Assembly (NCBI GenBank): GCA_023846275.1
Contig: CM043865.1
Location: forward strand, 30,981,912 to 31,045,911
DNA from: Vanilla planifolia
Lineage: Eukaryota; Streptophyta; Magnoliopsida; Asparagales; Orchidaceae
DNA length: 64,000 nt
Reading direction: 5' to 3'
In this document: positions 50,891 to 63,055 of the stretch, piece after piece
Layout: each line of letters starts with the position of its first letter
Position numbering within the stretch: position 1 is the first letter of the stretch
The notes under the pieces: generated by a model
The model's input: the letters and a program-made list of their open reading frames with translations, nothing else
Databases searched by the model: none
What the model was told of the DNA's origin: nothing
Program-made: the position numbers and the translations under genes

Positions 50891-53800
50891 TCCATGCATG
50901 AATAAGAAACAAGTGTGGCTTTTATGGTCAATTACAAGGCCTCACTGGTATTTGTTTGGTTGCTAAGGGGGACCTCACTTGAGTGACAAGAGAATTACTT
51001 TAGAGGCGAAGTCCATGGACCAGAATTCAAGTACAAAATTCTTCGCAAGTCTCCTTTGGTAACTATTGCATTTATTGTTTGTTATCTTCTTCTCATGTTG
51101 TTAAGTGTTGTCTTGCTAATGAAATCATGTACATCTTTAACTTGTTTGGATTTATAAAATTTTCTTTACTTTGTTAGCTCTAATATGATTGATTTTATAT
51201 TCATTGTGTCAATAGAACTGTATATCTTTCTCTTGAATTTTTGGCATAGAAGTCTGTCAGCTCTACTAATCAATGTATATTGTCATATAAACTTCATTTG
51301 TGATTATTTTAGCAACTAGAGTGAAACAAACTTACTTGATGGTATTCATGGCCAAATTTTTGTGACATTGTAATAGTGAATCACATGCACACACATGCAC
51401 TTATCAACAACAACTAAGGCATGCTTGTTGGAGTGTTCTATAAACTCTTGTTGCTTTGTCTTTTAAAGAAATGGTTCACCCATCTTGTTTTTGAATAGTT
51501 AAAAGACTTAAAAGAAGTTAAAATGTGTTTAGTATTTTGGTATTCCCTTTAACTAATGAAACCAAGTTCATTAACTATACATGAAAATGAGGGAACCTAA
51601 TCTTTGCTCTTAGGCTCGTAACCCTTGTCATCTATTTTTTATATTATTTGCATACCTCACAAATACTTCCAAATGCACACTTCTGTGTGTTATGCTTTTG
51701 GAAGTAGTAGTTTAATATTCTTGCAATTATTATTTTAAAAGTGATTTAAATAATGTCATTGCATGTAGAAAGTTTCAATTATATATATATATACATATAA
51801 ATTTTCTTAAATAAAATAGATAATAAAATATGTTATACAATTTAACCATTTTAGATTTTAGACTTTTTAATATTAAAGAACAAATAGTAATTATGAGATA
51901 GAATCAAATAGGATGAATTAGCATAACTAAAAGTATTTAAGGTTTTAATAAACGGTCAAGAGGACACAAGAAACCTCCCACATTTGTAGCATCTCGAGCA
52001 GATAGATTAAACATAAAGACTTTAGATATTTATTTATTTATTAAAGCAACATAAAATTGTTTTAGAGATAATTGACTAAGGTATGTATAACTGGTAGAAT
52101 AAGACAAATTTTTATTATTAATTGAATTTCATTTATTAGAAAACTTTTGTGAGAATTTGGAGCAATAAAAAAATTTGATATTCAATAAGCATGCTTTTGC
52201 AAACAAAGAAATGCGCAAGGTGATATTTTAAACCCCATGGGACATTATAATAGTGCATTGTAAGCTTTTTTTGTGTGTTTGTTTTCTTGGTAAGAAAAGC
52301 CAATATCTTGTTAAAAGATGCCTATCTTAGAAACCTTTGAGAAAATTAATAACTTCTGCTTGAGATAGCCCTTGATAATATTAATCTTTAGTACATTGTA
52401 GCTTTGAGTTGTACAACAAGGTTATAGTGTCACTTTGATGTGGTGGTGGAAATCATCAGTTTGAACTTGATTATCCATAGATCCAATATAATTTTTTCTA
52501 TTTTGGTTGTTTTTACATTTTAGCTCTATATCTTGTAACAAGGCCCAATACACAATATCTATGCATTAGAATACTAAGTTTAGATTTGTCCTTGTATGAT
52601 TTTGTGATCAAAGGATGATTCGTTTTATTGGAGGTACTAAACACATTGGTTTGGATGCTTCTGGATCATTGAGAATGCATCTTCTTGATTAGAACCAAAC
52701 CTACTATAAATAGGTGGCTTAAAATAAGCTTTTATACCAAGAGTGTTACCATAAGCATTATACCTCAGTATTAATCAAATGAGCAATGTTGAGGAGTACG
52801 ATCATGTTTTCATGTAGGTTCCCTTGTCATTAAATCTTGGTGAAAACTTGTTCTTTCAACTTCTATTAAAGGTCTTTACCTTCTTTACATATAGAACTAT
52901 CTGCTTGACATTTATTCCATAGAACATGGGAAAAAAAGGACTGATCTTTATGCTTCAAAGCATTTATCTCAGTTTTTAAGTTTTAGATATTTGATATGTT
53001 ATTGGTATAAATCTCTTTTTGTTCAATGAGCATTCATTATTAGGTAGATTTTTAGGAGACTTCTTATGTGGTAAAGATTTGGGTTTTCTTAAGAATTTGA
53101 AAAAGAGTGTTTTTTGTCTTGTATTTTGTACAACATTATTATGACTTCTTAGTTTGTAGGATATTCTCCTCTTTTGTAAACTTGGATTTGTGTTGTGGTT
53201 GAACATGTAAATTTTGATGTTTCGTTTTGTTTTTGATCTTTATAAGTTACTATTTTGTTGGTTATCATATTTAATCAAGCAGACACTCCTGCATTCCTGT
53301 GTCATGCATCTCAGCAAGCTAGTATTAGAGCTTAGTTAAGATGTCAAAAACCACAAAATATGAGATTAAAAAGTTTGATGGATAAAAGAGTTTTGGATTT
53401 TGAAGAATTAAGTGAGAGGTTAATTTATTTAGGACTTAGGTAAACCAAAAGATATGAGGATTTTGATTACCAAAAGCACCTTGAGTTGTAAAATTAGAGT
53501 AATTATCGAGAAGTTATGATTGCAATTTTGGTTTTGAACATATAGTGGCACTTTTGGAGAGAACTTTAGGAAATCAAGATGATAACACTCAATGTGATAG
53601 TTTGGTTTTAGTGTCATATTGTATCACAATAGCATGTGAAAAGGAAGACGGTCGATTCTAAGGTACAAATATTGTAGCATTTGCACTTGCTTATCTATAA
53701 GTTCCTTTAGTTTGTTGTAGACACATATGAGAGTTCTCTCATTGTTACCAACTATGGAGTTTAGAATTTGATTAATTACATGGTGCTTTGTTTTTCAACA

Positions 53801-54565
53801 TTTTATGGGCTTGAAAGTTCATATTAGAGAGGAGAAAATGAATCGGATATCCTTTGTTTATTAACACAAAATTTAGCCAATAGGGAGAGTCGTTGAGATA
53901 TATATGAGTGTTGATAATTTAAATTTTGGATTTGAGAAAAAAATTGTTTTTATAACAAATATGATATTGAGGTAATTTGATTTTGAGTTTCTTATAACAA
54001 ATCAAGTACTAAAATTAATATATTTATTTAATGAAAGATATTAGATTTATATTTTAATATATTTTGGAATTTAATTTGCATAAATTTGTTTATTGGAGAT
54101 ATATTTGATCGCTATTTAAATAGTTAGTATTCAACAAAAATAACCTATCTTAGACTATGGCTCTTTGGATTGGTTGCTCGTAGTAGTGCAGCCAGAGGTG
54201 AAGGTCATTACCTCTTGAAGATGAATTGAAATCAACATATTTGGTATTTAGAACTTCTTTGTGTGTTTGTCATAATTGCATGTTGATGATGTTTCATGTT
54301 GATTTAGAAGCTTGGACAGCTATTGATATAGATATATTTTTTCAATGAATATTCGTTATGACAGGGATATTTTAAAGGCTACTTATGTGATGAAGATTTT
54401 GATGAGAGTGTTCTTTGTCTTTTGTTTTATATATTATTGTTATAATTGATTAATAGAATTTCTTCTTCTTCTGTTGGTTTTTAATTCTTACTAGTTACTT
54501 CATTGATTGTCACATGTAATCATGTTGATGCTTATGCACTTCTGCACTTCTATGATAATTGTTTC

Positions 54566-54591
54566 AAATAATAATAATAATAATAATAATT
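54566..54591. repeat. (AAT)n microsatellite
   Basis: About eight AAT units, roughly 360 bp before the ELM2/SANT start codon. Confidence 0.9.
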
Positions 54592-54949
54592 TATTTTTAG
54601 TTGTTTGCACACCCACTTTGCATGTGTTTGTGCATTTATTCTTTTTAAGGCCAGGCCATACTTGATCATTGCTGTCAAGGACTCACAATAATTATGTCAA
54701 AGTTTGCTACTGTTGTGAATGAAATCATATGGTTCTGCTTTGCTCGAACTTCATGTAATTATCACATTTACTGTTTTCCTAAACCCTAGAAACATTTTTT
54801 TGTCATGATATGAAGAGAGAAAATGATGTGATTTGATTAGTATGTCAAACTTTGTTTTTATTTGTAGTATACTTATATTGCTTGAACAAAACTTGTCTCT
54901 AATGAAAGGAACTTGGACTTGTCAAATACTTTCAGCAAAACTGTTTCAG

Positions 54950-57900
54950 ATGGATGCTTACCCACAAGATAGTGATGGTCTTGTTATTGAGGCTTGTGCT
55001 GATCCTTTACTTTCTTCTACTTCAACTGAAACTAATGATATCTATGAAGAAGATGCTTTACTTCCTCGTATTGGAGATCAATACCAAGTTAAAATTCCAC
55101 CTTTGGAAAAAGAATCAAAGCTTCAGCTGCGATTGATTGCTGCTTTCAAAATGCCAGCTCATGTTACTTCTCCTGGAATAGAATTATCTATCCCTATTAT
55201 GTGGGTTTGCTGTGCGGGTGACAACATCAACATTAAATGTGAGAACAAAGAATGTCCGAGTGATGAAACTGTGCCATTGAGTTTACAAAACAATGACAAA
55301 GGTCCCTTTGATTTTAAAGGAAAGACCATGGACAGACATATGCTTCATAACCCAAATGATGTTGAACTTCCTTGTAGCTCAATATTTAATGTTGAATTTC
55401 CGGACTTGTTAAATTGTTCTGAAGATGTTCCAAAATCAGCTAATTATGATGACAAAGAAAAGGTTCCTGGGGAGATTTGCTCAACATGGGTGCAAGTTAG
55501 GAAAAACTGTGATCGTTATCCCTTGCCTGGATCATCATTTAGTGTCTGGAAGGATGCAGAAATTCAAAGTTTTCTTCTTGGCCTTTACATTTTTGGAAAG
55601 AATCTTGTTCAAGTGAAAAAATTTGTGGCATCTAAAAGTATGGGAGACATATTATCATTCTATTATGGAAAATTTTTTAATTCGAATGCTCATCGTAGAT
55701 GGTCAGAGTCCAGAAAGACACGAAGCAAGAGGTTTATACATGGTCCCCGCTTATTTTCTGGTTGGCGGAAACAAGAATTTCTTTCACGTGTTTTGCCTTC
55801 AGTAACTAAGGAAGTCCAGCCGACTTTGCTAGAGGTATGCTGGTACAGAATCATGCTGTTTGATCTCCCTTATTTTTTAACTAAGTCCTCACTTCTATAG
55901 CTTAGCTCTTTATATACCCTTGTGTTTAATGTACTTGGAGTGCATTTTTATGGAATTAAGACTTTTCCTAAGCACATATCAACGTCAATCTCATCTGATC
56001 CAAAAATTCTCTCTGAAGTTTTTTTCATGCAAAAAGAAAAAAAATCAAAGAAAACAGTTTCTTTTGTAGACATATCATGAACCCATAATTACTTAATTTC
56101 TTCTTATGAAACAGAATTTTTTATAATGAACGAAGGTTTTGTGCGTAATCTCATCTATGGTGAACCAGCTAAACTTACAGCACATGATCAAAATCGCTCA
56201 ACTTGAAGTCTCTAAACAATTTGCTTGCTTTATACTGTTCGACCATTGTTAAAGAAAATTTTAGCATTCCCATTTGAGCATATTTAGGAGCAGCATCTGG
56301 CTTTTTATTTATTTTTTGTAAACTTCAGTTGTTTGTAGTACATTTCTGTTTAACTCTTGCTTAGAAAATTTTTGCAAAATTTAAATATCCTAATTTTGGG
56401 TGCAGAGTCACTTGATGGGCTTATTGGTAGAATATCCCAAAAAAGGATGCTAGAAAAGGTTTATAGAATATGCTTGTGTTTCATGATTTGGCATCATCCA
56501 TGTGGTAAGTGGTTGAGGCCATAGGGTCTATCATTTGCTGCCTTATTTAATTTCAAGACTAGAATGGGCAAACTTCTTGAGTTGAGCTTAATTAAATTTC
56601 CCTGCGATGCATGGTTTGGCATTCTTCAATCTATCAAATTAAAACATAAGTTTCAAAGTTCAAGTAAACCTTTTTTATGCTAATTAAATATATTTGACAT
56701 GTTTTTGAGGCCAAGAAAGTTTGTTCTCAAATAAAGTTTTTTCTTCTTAGGTGGCTAAAACATTTAGTGAGGGCATGGTGAATCTCGAGGAATTTGTATT
56801 CACCGTTAAGGATGTAGTTGGTATCCAAGTTCTGGTGGAAGCCATTGGGATTGGAAAGGGAAAACATGACCTCACTGAAGTCGTTTTGGATTCTACAAGA
56901 AGAAACCACCCACTTCCCCTTCGTCCTGAGATACCTGTTGGTAAAGCTTGCTCTTCCCTTACATCTGGGAATATCATTAAGTTCCTTACAGGAGATTTTA
57001 GGCTAAGCAAAGCCAAATCAAATGATCTCTTCTGGGAGGCTGTTTGGCCCCGATTGCTTGCAAATGGTTGGCAATCTGAGCAGCCCAATAACCACCGTTC
57101 TTTTGGCTCTAGGAACACACTGGTTTTCCTCGTTCCTGGTGTTAAGAAGTTCTCCAGAAAAAAGCTCACAAAGGGCAAGCATTTTTTTGATTCTGTACGT
57201 GATGTATTGAGCAAGGTTGCATCAAATCCGGGGCTTCTCGAGTTAGATGTCGAAGCTGTTAAAAGAATTGGCAGCACCACAGAACATAAGGAATGGGATG
57301 CTGATCCTAAAATAGAGCAAGATATTTCCTTAAAAAACCCAAGACATTGCTATCTGCGCCCTCGGATTCCTTACTGTAACTCAGAACTCATGAGATTTAC
57401 TGTTGTTGACACCAGTATGGCTCGAGGTGAACAACCATTCAAGCTCGGAGAACTGAGGAGCTTACCAGTTGATGCCTTTTCAAGCTATAACCCTGCAGTC
57501 CAAGATTCTGAGACTCAGAGTTCATCAGCCACAGATGTTTCAATTAGTTCATCTGATAACGATGACTCCAATTGCAAATCATTTGATGAAAAGAAACCTA
57601 AAGTTACGCAGACAAAACAACGTGATCACTCTACTACTTCATTTCCATTACCAGACCCTGTTGAAGGATACGTTCGTAATGGTGGAGACTTTGTTAATGG
57701 GAAAATTGATGAGAATGTACCACTAGGATATCGACGGAACAAAATTTTAAAATATGGTTCAACAAACTGTTCATTCTCCACATCAAAACGGAGGAGGTTG
57801 ACTAATTGTAGTACGGGAACTAGTTTACTCACCAAGACATTCTCAAGAAGACATAAAGTTGATAAGCAGAACAACCACTGTGCTACTACATCACGTCCAA

Positions 57901-58232
57901 TGACCAATCCATCTGTTGGTAATAACTTCGTTAATGTTAAAAATTTTCCCAAGTGCAAGCTGCAACCACAAACCTATCTTGACCTCAACAATCTTCCACC
58001 TGATAGCGATTTGACTGAACTCTCATGCAGTGAGGTGAGAACTGAAGATCATTCGCATTCATCAACCACAGCCGAGTTTGGCAATATGGAAGCTGAGCAA
58101 GCCTCGAGTGAAATGCTCGTGGCGCAGCATCCATCCACTGATATCCGAAGGCATAGCAAGAGAAACCGTCCTCCTACAGCTAGAGCATTGGAAGCTCTTG
58201 CGTGTGGTTTTCTTGGTACAAAGAAGATATGA
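54950..58232 (+). CDS. ELM2/SANT-type chromatin protein (At2g47820-like)
   Basis: Two coding exons, 54950-55834 (295 codons, ending CTAGAG before GTATGC) and 56751-58232 (after TTCTTCTTAG), joined in phase 0: 788 residues. ATG at 54950 directly follows a splice acceptor; the longer frame upstream is intron. Residues 39-50 (PRIGDQYQVKIP) begin an ELM2-like region. A SANT/Myb-like domain lies at about 196-242 (SVWKDAEIQSFLLGLYIFGK, then GDILSFYYGKFF). A conserved block follows with GWRKQEFLSRVLP, VGIQVLVEAIGIGKGK, RPEIPVGKACSSLTSG, FLTGDFRLSKAKSNDLFWEA and LVFLVPGVKKFSRKKL. The C-terminal half is polar and disordered, with basic nuclear-type signals (SKRRRLTN; RRHSKRNRPP) and the tail ARALEALACGFLG. 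The family, annotated as arginine-glutamic acid dipeptide repeat-like, is nuclear and probably acts in histone-modifying repressor complexes; its exact role is not established. It converges with the JMJ24-like gene. Confidence 0.9.
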
Positions 58233-61015
58233 CGATCATCTAGTTTGACAAGCAGGCCTATGCGTCGACCAAGGTAGATGTGTGCAGAGTTAGAACCCAT
58301 GGCACTAGCCGACACTTGTATTGCTGAGAGTCCATGACGTAATTGGCACATGATTCTCCCTTGCCATAGTGAAATATAAGCAGCCTGTATTCTCGCTACA
58401 AGAGTGAGAAGCTATCCAGGATGCTGAGAAAACCATGATCTTGTTTTGGTTCACCATGTGATACCATTAATTCAAACTTCAATTCTTTTAAGGACTAGAT
58501 CAATTCTGGTTGGTCAAATGTGTTAGGTTTCTTACTTGAATTATATATATATATGTCTTTAAACTTTAAATTGTTCTTTTTAGTCTATTTATGTATACAT
58601 TTTTGCCTGCAGAATGTTCTTTGTACATGAATTTGTCTGATTCATGACTATATAGATTCTTACCATTTTTTTTATAAACAGCCTTGCCATTGTTTTTTTA
58701 TTGCTTTTAGTGTAATTTTATCCTTATACGGGATTTCATCACTAGTCCAAAAGATTGTGTTGTGGAGTTTATATTCTTTATGGAGAACTATCTCTAAGAG
58801 TGACCATAGTTTAACAGAATTATGTTAATGTCAGTTTTTTTTTCTTAAATTCTTGTTGTAAATACAAAAAATGAAGAACGAAATAATAAAAAAATGAACT
58901 TCAGCTGATTTTTTCATGAAAGAAACTATAGTTTTTCTCTAATTGATTCCGAAAACTTGCATTAAGTTGATCTCTGGATTTGATGTGCTAAGTTTTCATT
59001 TCTTTAATGACTGATGAACTACAAATTAGATTGGTGCGTCCCATATTTGTTGCCATATTGGTTGCTACATTGATAAATACTCTTCACATTTATGGACATC
59101 ATGAGGATTGCATTTTTATTTGTTTGGTTCACCATTGCTTTCTTACTATATTGTTTAGATCACAACAATCTTGGTTATTGTTGTTCTACTATGAAAAAAT
59201 CTTGGTTCTTTGTTGTGTTGGTTTCAATCATTGTATTAATTGATTTAATGCATGGCTATTTCTTCATTTGTAGATAAACATTGTTAATGATAGCTCCTCT
59301 CCTTTGTACTGGATTAATTGAAACCCATTGTGTCTTAACATTGAAGAACTTGAATGGGTAGGGTAAGCCAAAGCCAGTTGATCTCATTGTACACTAGGAT
59401 GAATCTTCTAGCATGCATTTTTGTAACTAATGCATTGTGCATTTTGAGACAAGAAATGATCTGAACATACATTTTAATAACAAAAGTATAACTTGTTCAA
59501 ATGATTTATGTAATGGTAATTAAATAGTTTGATGGAGTGTGCACACTAAGCGATCTATATAAAACTGAAATTTTGAGAATTTTTGTAGATTATAGCATTT
59601 TTTATCATACAGTATTGCTAGATCAAGGCAATTATATTGAGTGCTCATCAAAATATTTAAATGTGAAAGTAATATCATATTATATGAATCAAAATATTCT
59701 ATGAAATAGATCTAATAATCAAACTAAACATTACATATCCACAATCCATAATTTTTCTAATAGTACGATAATTTTTATCATATCATTTGATTAGTTAAGG
59801 CTACTAGTTCACATCGTATGTATGAAAACCTAAAAACTTTATATAATACATTAATATTCTATTGGATAATACATTTAGTTTATTAGAGGTGCTTCATATA
59901 ATATAATTCACCCATTGTATCATATGAACTAAAATAAAAGTAGGGTAGCAGCTAATTTCAATCATTGGTTAAAAGTGATTTTAGTTGTTGGAGTCTTTTG
60001 TGGTCATGGGTCTATATTTTATAAATATTATATAAACCAATCAAAACATGACAAATAGATTAATGAAAGATTGACAATCTGTTGGTGATCTTATAAGGAA
60101 AAGTCTCAAGTATTTGCTACAGTGATTTATTATCATATTCTTTTGAGAACTTTATGAGGGTTGGAAGCATTGCATTGCAAAATCAGTTCTTTTTGAGAGA
60201 AGAGAAGAAAAGCCTTTAAAGAATATCATCCAACATTTACACCAAAAAAGTTCTTAGTCAAGTGATAACTCTGTTTTTATAATCCTTTAGATTGTATTGT
60301 TTTTATTTGTATATTTAATACACATTTAAGTAAGATTGTGCTTGAGGGTGCATAAAAATTAAGAATAAATCAAACCATCTTAAAATCCAATGTTCCTTTG
60401 CTTACTTGACTCGTTATACTTGCTTACACATTTCTTAATAAGTAGGCTATAGCTATGGAAAAGCAAATTAAAATACTTTAGTTATTAAAGTTTCTTCTTA
60501 TGTATTCACTTATCTTGAGAATATTGAAAAAGAGATTAATCATATATCACTACAAGAAAACTTTATTTGTTTTCCCCTTCAAAAAAATATTTTTAAAAAA
60601 ACTACAACAATTATATAAATTGAAATATCATCACCTTGATTTCAATTACATCCAGCAAAATAAAACACAAAAAGCTTAAAACAAATTGCAACCAGCCAAA
60701 TACATAAAATTCTGCAAACTTGAAGATTCAATTGACTAATAAAGAACACAACCTAAGCAAATGTTAATTAAAAAACCTTTCATGGTATTTGTATCAAACA
60801 GTAAAAATGAGCTCAAAAGGCTTGAATAAAATCCTGATTGCAGATTCCAATAAGATTTCCACTAAACCTTAGGGCTAAATTTGGTGTTAAATGTTTCCAT
60901 ATGAACATTACGTGTAAACTACAAGTCTATATAATATGATATTAATACAAAATTCTAAGAACAACATATAATGCTCTGTACACTATCTAAGATCATGAAG
61001 AACATTACAGCATGG
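58233..61015. other. intergenic spacer between convergent genes
   Basis: 3' UTR of the ELM2/SANT gene on the left, 3' UTR of the JMJ24-like gene on the right, AT-rich in between. A hydrophobic frame at 59092-59277 has no homologue I recognise and is probably chance. A CACTA-like end at 60548 is listed separately. Confidence 0.5.
60548..60560 (+). mobile_element. CACTA-type terminal sequence (possible)
   Basis: CACTACAAGAAAA is the classic terminal motif of CACTA DNA transposons in plants. It is followed by CTTTATTTGTTTTCC. No matching inverted end was found in the window, so only one end, or a chance match, is present. Confidence 0.35.
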
Positions 61016-63055
61016 TTAGGAACAAGCGATCTGCCGACGCTTTGCGACCCTTTCCAAATTTTCATGAACCATCACCGTTAGCCTACGATCCTCGAATTTA
61101 ACTTCGGAACTGTACCTGAGAAAGGATCAAGAACAATAATGGCAAATATAGCAAGCAATCAGCAGTCACTTGTAAAAATAACTTTGGAAGAACAAGTAAT
61201 ACTTAGGATCAAGCACGATGCTTTGAACTTCTTTGATGGCAAAACTGGCAGCATACAAAGAAATCTTACCAACCTGAACCAAAATTCCAGGCCATCAAGA
61301 TAAGTAAAGGAAGAAGGAAAAAAAAAAATTGAATTGGTTGCTGTTCATGTATGATTAACCTCAAGCATTCGAAGCTTTGCTTCATGGTTGGATGGAAGGC
61401 AACGGATCTCTTGTGACATTCGTAAAGACTCTCCCAAGCTCTCAGGGGTTAAGAAATCAAAGGCCAACTGTACCGAGGACTGAACATATTCACATCAGAG
61501 CACAGTTAGTAGAAAATAGTATTCTTGCAAGCTAAACTTCTGCTTGAACAAGAAACTTTTTGAATAATAGAATGAGCAATCGATCAAAAATTTAAATGGT
61601 CTCCATATGCTACATTTATAATGAAGATACAGAAAAAAAAATATAAATGTTGTTTGAACAGTGCAATGAAATCTCTTGCATACAATGATCTGAGAAAGAA
61701 TAGAACCCATAGGTTTTTGTATACTTGTTTTTAGGAAAGTGAACAAAATTAAAAGGCAGTTTAACAATAATATACAAAAAAAGCATGAACAGTATTAAAA
61801 CATGGCTAAAAGCAAGAAGCTGTTGCCTAATTGGATAAGCATTTGAAGTGATTTCAGTTTCTTGAGGATGCCACACATCTCTTACCCTTCATTTTTTTTT
61901 TTAAATGTCTCTTGCACGTTGCACATTTGCTTAAAAGAGACACATGAGTTTTAAAACACAAGTAAATCCATATATGATAATCAGCCGAACAAGAACAAAA
62001 ATCTTATGTGCATACTCTTAGTTGAAACTTTTGTTTTAAGGTTAAATGATTTCAACTTCTATTACAACTATCAGCTTTCCAGCCATCAACAGACCATTAA
62101 AAGAATGACATTAGATAAAGCATACAGCTTAACAGTCAATGAGTAACAGCTTATTCGTAAATGCCCTAACCTCCAAAATGGACATTAAAACACCAACCTC
62201 GCTCTCTTTCTCTTTCTCTCTATATACACACACGCACGCATATACATATATATATATATAGCTGAACAATAGCAGTGGCTAACCTGAAGATTTCTAACTT
62301 GAAAAGGACAACCTGCTGGTACAAACACAGCCTCCCCCACATGCTGTTGGAATGTCCATGGTTCTACGTCTGCAAATTTTCCAATATTGGCTCAACTTCA
62401 GTATCAAGAAAAGAGATAAAAGGGGTAACAAATGAAGATGTTGATCACTAATGATGGGAAAAAAAATAAATAAACATCTTTTGATTCACTAGCCTGTACA
62501 GATGAAGGGGCAACGTGTGAAAAGTACTTACTGAATTCATCCTTCAATTTCCGTTTGTATTCATCATTCAGGTAGAGAGATTGTTCATACACAGGTGTTG
62601 CATCCTAGATAAATAATAGGTGATAAGCTACAAAATAAACATTAGAAACTAAAAGAAAGGATGTTGAAATGCAAATGCAAACCAACTTTTCATCTGAAAA
62701 ATGTTGAACTCACAAAATTGGCAAATTTATCCAAATGAACTCTCAAAAATTCATTCAGCTTGGGCACATCCTGTCTCCGAAAAATATCCCAAACAGTTCC
62801 AGCGTTTTCAAAATTTTTTACAGAACATTCATTTAGAGGCAAATATTCTGATCCTTTCTTTTCCAATATAGAGACTCCAGTGGAAGAGCAGGATCGCCTG
62901 TCTACTGCAACTGTAAATTCATCTATATCAATCCTACCATGTCCATCTAATGAATTGCTTCCATCAACTTTCTTGGAAATTTTGTCATGCTTCTCAACTC
63001 TGTTTCTCTGTTGATGCCAACAATCGGTGTCAATGGTGTCCATTAATAGGCATGC
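61016..63055 (-). CDS. JMJ24-like JmjC-domain protein, C-terminal part (runs off window)
   Basis: Six exons with GT-AG borders and consistent phases: 62714-63055, 62532-62604, 62284-62369, 61360-61479, 61203-61273 and 61016-61115 (stop TAA), giving 263 C-terminal residues. Upstream exons, including the part with the first two iron ligands (HxD), must lie beyond 64000. Landmarks: [97 protein letters not shown], and the end RRQIACS. This is the JmjC C-terminus of the plant KDM3/JHDM2 group. Active members have His in PAGCPHQVRN as the distal iron ligand; here it is Phe (codon 62302-62304). Arabidopsis JMJ24 has the same kind of change and acts as a RING-type ubiquitin ligase on CMT3, so this protein is probably not an active demethylase. 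Expected location: nucleus. Confidence 0.88.

Larger units (their letters stand above)
41566..54949 (+). other. putative 13.4-kb 5'-UTR intron (or intergenic space)
   Basis: No open frame in this span shows a recognisable domain. It holds LTR fossils (about 42470-42960 and 48394-50150), three local tandem duplications, microsatellites, and a stretch (about 43800-47700) of mixed composition that looks like decayed coding sequence but matches no family I know. The right boundary is the acceptor TGTTTCAG at 54942-54949, directly before the ATG. Confidence 0.4.

Noticed and set aside
54833-54949. Upstream extension of the ELM2/SANT frame (hydrophobic start)
   Set aside because: It is polypyrimidine-rich intron sequence leading to the acceptor before the ATG at 54950; the family starts at an equivalent MD-type N-terminus.
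59007-59277. Hydrophobic 61-78 codon frames
   Set aside because: T-rich sequence gives chance membrane-like peptides; no conserved features.
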